This document shows, in pieces, positions 57,251-64,000 of a stretch of 64,000 bases of DNA. Source of the DNA: Chrysopilus asiliformis (Eukaryota; Arthropoda; Insecta; Diptera; Rhagionidae); contig OZ035960.1 in the NCBI GenBank assembly GCA_964034945.1, positions 110,925,324 to 110,989,323 on the forward strand. The letters are read 5' to 3'. Position 1 is the stretch's first letter; every line of letters starts with the position of its first letter. The position numbers and the translations under genes are program-made. Below the pieces are notes generated by a model. The model saw nothing but the letters and a program-made list of their open reading frames with translations, did not search any database and was not told where the DNA came from.

Positions 57251-58189
57251 TGCTTGGACGTAGGCAACCGGCCAGAAACTCCAGAAATGGACAAAATACC
57301 CAGTAAACCTATGGACTAGCAGGAGACCGGGTAGAGACGAGGATACATAAATGCTCGAGGTTTACTGATGGTGATGTAGTGTATAGAAATGACATCCAGT
57401 GCAAAAAAACAATTTTTTGTACGAACCGGCATGGTTGGAAGCATGTGCTACAATTTCAGACTGAAACTTTAATGTGGAGGATGTCTCGTAATACCGGAAA
57501 GGGCAATTAATTCTTCTTCCTGTTTTAAAAGAATTCCATATAAGGATGCATCTGTGGGCGGGGGCAATCCGGGCAAGAAGTGCTACAAAACTCTGAGGGT
57601 ATGTTAACGGCGACAGCTAAAGTCGTCGTTACACATTGGGAAAGTTTTTTGCATAAAAAGTGCAAAGGCAATGTGAGGACAACCCGATCGACGGGATGGA
57701 CAGACAGACAGACAGACTTGCTGCGGGGGATTTTGTGTGTGTGTGTGTGTGTTTGTGTGCTGGAATATTGTAACTCATGTGGAATTTAGTTAAGAAACTA
57801 ATAAATAGAAATGATCAGGGGTGGTAGATGGGGGATAGAATATCGGCGAAATGGAAGGGTAGCACAGCTAACGTGAATCAGGCTTTATTCAGTTTGATTT
57901 TAAATTGAACGAACGAACGAACGGACATTCACAATTTAGTTAAAGTTTATTCAGTCAGTGACTAAACGAAATTATTGCCTGCTTCTAATGCATTTATTGC
58001 TTCTTCGCCTTTTTATGGGGCATTTGGAATTTATTATGAGCGATTCACATCAGACATTTACGGGTAGATTTAAGTTATTTGAATGTGAGAATGGAGAAAT
58101 TATTCAGCTGGGTAAGTTATAGAGATTTAAATGATTTTGAATACAATTATTTATTTTTTAGATATTTACATGTCTGCTGAAACGATTCA

Positions 58190-58507
58190 AATCGACTGTC
58201 CTACGCAATTTGTCCTTTTTTCAGATATGTTTGGTTTATTTTATGATTTTCAAAAAAAAGGAAAACTCTAAATATTGAATTACAATCGTATAATTTGTAA
58301 AAAAAGGCGACTGTTTTCTGGTTATTTTCGCGAATGAAATTAGATTCTGCCATTTTGAATTCGGAAATGTCAAAAAAATTCATGAAATTTCAGTAATGAA
58401 ATCCGCCATGAAACTTCTCTCATGGATTTTTTTCTCGCCACCAATTCGAGCTCTGATTGGTCAATCAAAATTTCATGGAATAATAAAAACTCGCATATCA
58501 AGAGGCC
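58190..58507 (+). mobile_element. Diverged relative of Harbinger-like MITE family 1
   Basis: Shares TTCGAGCTCTGATTGGTCAA and surrounding sequence with the right part of 29059-29504, and ends ATATCAAGAGGCC before TAA, a decayed form of the family terminus. Left end not recognised. Confidence 0.55.
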
Positions 58508-58620
58508 TAACAATTTGAAAGTGATTCTTGTAAGAAATTTGACTAAAATCAGTAGAACCGTTTCAGTCAGAAAAACACTACAATTTAGTTGGTTTCGGAG
58601 TCGTACTTTTGTTTATAATA

Positions 58621-59105
58621 AGGGTATTCACAGTCCTCTTTTAATTTTGGGTATTCGGTGTTTTTGGTAATATTAAAAGACTGAAAATATTCTGCATCCT
58701 ACAGCACAGATTTGAGAACAGCGCTTTTATTGGATACGTGACCAAATCATGAACTGCGAATTTGATTGTCACATACCTTTAAATCCATTTTTGATGTATT
58801 CTTTTGAATTTCTATTGTGGCAACGGCTATCAAAATTGAAAAAATTTGCATCAGTCCGATGAGATTAACAAAAAGCCAGCGAGAAAATTTGACATCTAAA
58901 AACATTACTAGCTCCACTCGCGGTTGATTCTTGATACCGAATAACCGGGCCGGAAAACACGACTCAAGGCATGTCTACAATTACCGAATCCGGTAATTCA
59001 TTTTTACATGAACCAAATTATCGTCTCGGTAAAAATCTGTTGAATTTGACTGAATTACCGAGCGGTAAAATTACTCGCAATTTAAAAGAGGACTGTGAAT
59101 ACCCT
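58621..59105. mobile_element. MITE with AGGGTATTCACAGTCCTC ends
   Basis: 485 bp with 25-bp near-perfect terminal inverted repeats. TAATA on both sides (58616-58620, 59106-59110) is a probable 5-bp duplication. Interior has repeated ACCG(A/C)..GGTAATT motifs; no coding capacity. Confidence 0.75.
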
Positions 59106-60184
59106 TAATATCAACATCGTAAAACTGTAGATGTGTTGCAAATATTTCGCTTCAGTTATTTATGTCCAGTTGACATTGGGCTAGTTATTAGTTGACAGTA
59201 TATGGCAACTAGGACAAACGTAAGAGTTTCTTAAAGCTAATTTTAAGAGCTTAGAGTTTTTTAATACCTTTCTCTGGAAATATTTTTTTAAATTAATAAT
59301 TTAATACTCTTATAAAAAGTCAGCGTTTTAAAATATATTTCGATTATTCATCAAACAGACGTAAAAAGTTTTCATCTGAGTGATTTTCATTGAAAAACTA
59401 ACGAATAAAATAATTGATGTTATTTATATAATACTTTTGGCGGCTTTTTCGAATTTTAGAATATCAAAATTATATAAATTTAAAGATAAAACGAATTTTT
59501 CAATGTAAAAAGAAGACCTCAATTAAAATTTTTTATAGAATATAAATCTGGGAGCAACAGCAAATTGTGTTAGTTGTTTTATATTGGTATAAAATTTTAT
59601 CTTTGAAAATAGTTTATAGTAGATTCAAGAAAGATTCTTAAAGCAAAATAATCATCAATAAAAAAGTTTGAAAATGTAAAAAAGTTCTACGATAGTGAAA
59701 AAGATTTTGAAAATTAAATCAATTCCGCAAATTTCCAAAAAAGATAAGAAACAAGGTTTTTTTTAAATTTAACAGCGAGAAAAAAGTGTTTTTTCATTAT
59801 TAATTTTAAATCCCTATGTTTGTAAAAATGCCCTTTCCTCTCGAGTGTCCTAATTCAAATAAATGATAAAAAATTTAAGAAACTGACAAGGAAATAAATC
59901 AAAGGTATTCATTCCATATTTAGAATACACCAAAATGACCTGTAGTTACACTATACAGAAATTAAATTAGCTTGTCCTAAAAACAGAGTTTAACCCTTAT
60001 GATTTTGGACCACAACAATCACCTCCACTTTATTTTGTAAATTTCATCTTCAAGGTAAGTGTTGCCATCTATAGTATTTTTATTATTCTAAAGTGGCCTT
60101 TTTGTTTCAACGCCGGAATTGTGTTTCTAAGCTTCTTGTATAATTCTTTCAGCTAAAAATTAAAAAAAAAACTAACTTTCAAAA

Positions 60185-60300
60185 GGCGTGTTTTGTTAAT
60201 ATTCTAGAACTATGCAGAGCAACGTTTTCCACAGTAACTCGTGCAGCGATTTATATGGAAAACGTCGCTCTGCATAGCTCCAGAACATAAAAAGCACGCC
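60185..60300. mobile_element. GGCGTGTTTT-terminus MITE, copy 2 (foldback)
   Basis: 116 bp. GGCGTGTTTTGTTAATATTC faces, on the minus strand, GGCGTGCTTTTTATGTTCTG; arms continue through CTATGCAGAG.(A/G)ACGTTTTCC, leaving a centre of under 30 bp. Shorter relative of 23139-23483. Confidence 0.75.
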
Positions 60301-63300
60301 TAATATTCAATTTATGCCACTTTTAATTCGAATTTCAACACACAGCAGGACCTAATTTAATCTATTTCTGAATGAACCTTTTTTTTCTCAATAATAGTTT
60401 GTTATATAATTTTTCTTCCACTTTTTGCACGTCAATAATGGCTTAAAACATTTTTATTTAAAAAAAACCCCCCATTTATAGGCTTTTTGAACAGAACGCG
60501 TAAAATTTGTTATGTCAGGAAAAACATAAATTTTTTTTTCGAATTTTCTACTACTTTCCAACCTTTTCGCCTCTCCCATACAAATATAAAAGGTTTTTGT
60601 AATTTTCTCGAAAACGGCTTTTTCTTTTAGTATTTAGAATATAGTTCTGCATAACTTTGACATACATCAAAATTCAATCGAACTGCTCCTCCCCTCATCT
60701 TCCATACAAATGGAAAAGACTTTTGTGATTATCTCGAAAATGGCACATTTTTTTCATTACACGATTAAACTTCTAAGAAAAAAACTTGATTATGAACGCG
60801 GTTTGCTCATTTTTGAACCGACTTTTTGAAAAACTGACTTTAAAAGTCAGATAGTCGCTTTTTGACAATAGTGGGAAAAAAGAATGTTTCCTCTGAAATA
60901 GGAGACTTGTCCTCGAAAAACAGGACGTCTGGTCAACCTACTCATAGATAGAATACAGAAAATTTTCGAAAAGTAAATTCCCACATTTTTACCTCAAAAT
61001 TGGGCAAATTTACCGCACAACCTAAAAAAAAAACAAGTTCCGTTCAATACGAATCAAGAGAAAAGCCAAAAATAAAACAAAACGCAGCGTATGCGTGTGT
61101 TTAAAAAAACAATAATAAATAAAGAAAAACTAAAAAAAAAGTGGAAGGAAAAAGAACTCTCGCTCTCTTCATAATAAAAAGAAGAAAAAAAAACAGGCGA
61201 AAAAAAAATCCCCGTAAAAACAAAAATTCCCTCTCATTCTATCACAAAAGTTTCCTTCAAAGGCACATAAACCGAACGCATATACGTCTCCTTATCTAAT
61301 TCTTCGTCGTCTTTGATTTTTTCACACTATTTTCACCATTTGTGGTTTTCACATTATTTTCCATTCCGTTTCTGAGGTTTTTCGGTATTTTTTTTCGTAA
61401 ATTTTGTTTTTTTGGTTGAATTGCTTCGCCGCTTTAATCTTTCAAGTTTTAAATTTTAATCGTTGGTCGATTGCTATAATTTGGGGGAAGGAATTTATCC
61501 CGATTTAATGAGTTTCGGAGAAGTACGAAAATATAAATACTGGGAAATTTATATTATGCTGTTTTCATTGTTTTTTTTTTTGCTTCTTTTCTTTAGCGGA
61601 ATAGGAAAGCGCAGTCTAATAATAGAAATGTTATCCTTGTGGTCAAAATACATAAATCTAGCGAGCGGGTGGATATATAAATGCGTGTAGGTAATAGCAT
61701 TAAATTGAAACTTTTTTTTTTGCTTATAAAAATATCCCTATATTTTTCTATGTATGCGTTGTAATATAATAAAGTATTGAAATAGGAGAAAAAAATAAAA
61801 TTAAAAACATTTTTAACTTATTATGGATTTTTTCTTACTTATTTGTTATACAATACCTTGAATAAATTGCCCTTATTTTCAAGTTCTTAACTAATTTGTG
61901 ATAATTCAATGCCAATGTTGGAAGAAAATCAGATGGAAAGCAGACATCGATGGTGGAAAAGTTTTCTTTGTTTCTCGTTGGGATTTTCCTTTCACCCACA
62001 ATCAATAAATTTTTTTTTCCACTTGAAACTTAAATATTTCACAACAGTATAACAAGATGAATCAAAACTGATCTGTTTTTGTTACAAAATTCAATTCAAT
62101 TCATTATTATTTTCCCTTCAACATAGAAAACTACACATTTTAAAAAAAAGTTTCCCCCTATTTTCGTAATGAATATTTTATCACTTTGGTTCACATAAAA
62201 TAACAGATGCAGTTGCCATGATTAAATGCATCTATGAACAAACAGAAAAAAAATGAAAATTTTCATAAAAAATATCACCACCACAATCACAAAATCCTCG
62301 AAGGAAAACCAGCCAGCATTCACTGAGAAAAAATTTTCCCCCTATTTAAAAAAAAAATTGGAAAATCCTTGAATCAGGCAGGTAGAATCTTATTAACAAT
62401 TAATTGCACTGAAACGAAATTAATTCCGTTTGAAAATAATTTATTTAACAATTTTCCTTTAAACTGCACAAACGGAAACGACGGATCCGAACCAGCAATG
62501 GATGAATTTTCCCGCAAAACTATTTGAAAAAAAACACACACAACGTCGAAATTGTGGGAAATCGAAAGACAACGAAATTATTAGAAAATTGGCCGGAAAA
62601 AGCTAATATTCAATTGTGAGCAATTTTCCGAAGCCCAACTAAGCGAACATTTTCAATTAAAAAAAAACTATTTCTTACATCCTTTGAATTCTTCTGCACT
62701 ACACAAAAAAAAACCCACTATTTATCGCCGTTTTTAAATACAGAAATCTCTGCTATTCCCGATCAAATTCTGTTTATAACCTATGGAATATATATGAAAA
62801 TTCAAGTTTTTCTCTTTAGGCAGCGTTTTTCTTCCAACGGCACAAAAATGTTTATCTAGAAAAAGTGCTTTTAGATTAAGCGCTCAATGGCAACTAATTT
62901 CCCTTTGATTTCTATTTATTCAGAGGTGAGCTTCATACTTTTTTTTTAGTTCTTCACCGAACCGATCCTGTGTGTATCTGTGTATTATTTTGCTATTTTT
63001 GTTCCTAAAATTAAACTTTGTCTCTCGTTCATGTCGTTGTTGTTTTTGCTTTTTCTTCGTGTATTTCCCAGAGCTTTGCGATTGCGTGCTTAACACTTCT
63101 CAGTCTCTCCTTGTTCCACTTTTTTATAAAATGTCCTTGTAGCTTTTTTGGATCCTTCTCTTCCCTCCAATTTCATATTGTATCCGAAACGACATACACG
63201 TCAAGGCAAAAGTTTTTTACCCCTTATTTTTTTTTCAAGTGTTTTTACCCCTTTTTCTATTCTTTTTAGAAATATTTTCATACGCAAAACAAATGCTGAT

Positions 63301-63485
63301 GTTGTTTATTTCTCCGATATGTTTGCTTTGCATTAAAATAGTGAGCAATCTGAATGAAGAACAAATTTCCCAGTATTTTTTTAAGTAGACTTGAAATTTA
63401 AACAGAGAAATTGTCTTTATTTCGGATTTGAATGTTTTTCCAACAAGATTAGATTTTCGGGAAAATTAATGCGCCTCGCAATATT
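60301..63485. other. Gene-free AT-rich stretch
   Basis: No convincing exon on either strand. Runs of poly-A and poly-T dominate, and open frames are short. The missing Rim N-terminal exons were looked for here without success. Confidence 0.5.
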
Positions 63486-63600
63486 TAATTTCCCAGTATT
63501 TCGAATTTTTCAGTAGTTCGAAATTTCTGGCATTTCGAATTTCCCAGTATTTCGAATTTTCCAGTATATCGAATTTCCCAGTATTTTGAAATTTCCAGTG
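63486..63600. repeat. Degenerate tandem repeat
   Basis: Five to six units of about 17-21 bp on the theme AATTTCCCAGTATTTCG. One more unit lies at about 63363. Low interest, possibly satellite-like. Confidence 0.65.
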
Positions 63601-64000
63601 TAAACAAAATAATTTCCTAACTGACCAGGAAAAAAACAGTATTTATGGTGAAAACTTCCTTTTGTCCACTCCCTCCCCTCTACAAATTCCATGAGTGAAC
63701 ATTTCACCGCAATCAGTCATGTAATTAGTGAATTAGAGATTTTGATTTTTTTGAGTGTGGGGGATCCGTTCGAGGCTCCTCTGTCCTCTCGAAAGCCCCG
63801 CGGGCGTATGCTCCCCTTAGTTACGCCACTGACCTTTGTTTAAATCATCTTCAAACGAACAAAAGATTGGAGACCTTTTTCGGGAGACCAAAAATTTGAA
63901 TCCCTTTAACCATTAGACTGCCGGGGTGGCCCTGAACAGGAACACATACAATCTCGGCGACTCCACGCAATATAAATTTAAAATATAAAATAAATATTCG

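Noticed and set aside
63486..63600. Considered as a CRISPR-like array
   Set aside because: Units are degenerate and contiguous, without unique spacers, and the genome is eukaryotic.

Overview
This is AT-rich nuclear DNA from an insect, most likely a dipteran. Evidence: split genes with GT-AG introns (several only 53-60 bp), recognisable animal and arthropod proteins, and intergenic and intronic DNA full of small inverted-repeat transposons. There is no sign of bacterial gene organisation. I cannot name the species.

Layout. (1) 296-4385, plus strand: a six-exon gene for a 1,120-residue protein. A lysine/asparagine-rich region of about 775 residues is fused to a sorbitol-dehydrogenase-like zinc MDR domain that carries two unusual substitutions. 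(2) 4548-11662, minus strand, tail-to-tail with the first gene: a 15-plus-1 exon gene for a secreted FACIT-type (collagen IX-like) collagen of about 815 residues, with an N-terminal TSPN domain and interrupted Gly-X-Y stretches. The first, 29-nt exon is a candidate only. (3) 11663-22777: a gene-poor AT-rich stretch with MITEs. (4) 22778-52105, minus strand: most of Rim, the presynaptic active-zone scaffold that binds Rab3 and recruits calcium channels and Munc13. Visible in order: a pre-PDZ linker, PDZ, C2A, a RIM-BP-type SH3 ligand, a long basic/serine-rich linker, C2B and the stop codon. Two exons (30690-30840 and 27323-27470) both enter in phase 1 and leave in phase 2. Only one can be used per transcript, so they look like mutually exclusive alternatives. 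The N-terminal zinc-finger exons were not found and probably lie beyond 64000. (5) 52106-64000: presumed Rim 5' intron or upstream DNA, again rich in MITEs.

The genes do not form a pathway. The two lines of interest are the alternative-exon switch of Rim together with the fused, diverged SDH protein, and the density of non-autonomous transposons. At least four unrelated inverted-repeat families here share a TTA/TAA target duplication (PIF/Harbinger type). There are also TA-flanked families, one nested inside another, a SINE-like repeat with an 11-bp target duplication, and several long hairpins. All coordinates come from reading the sequence by eye; splice sites were chosen by GT-AG rule, phase and protein continuity.
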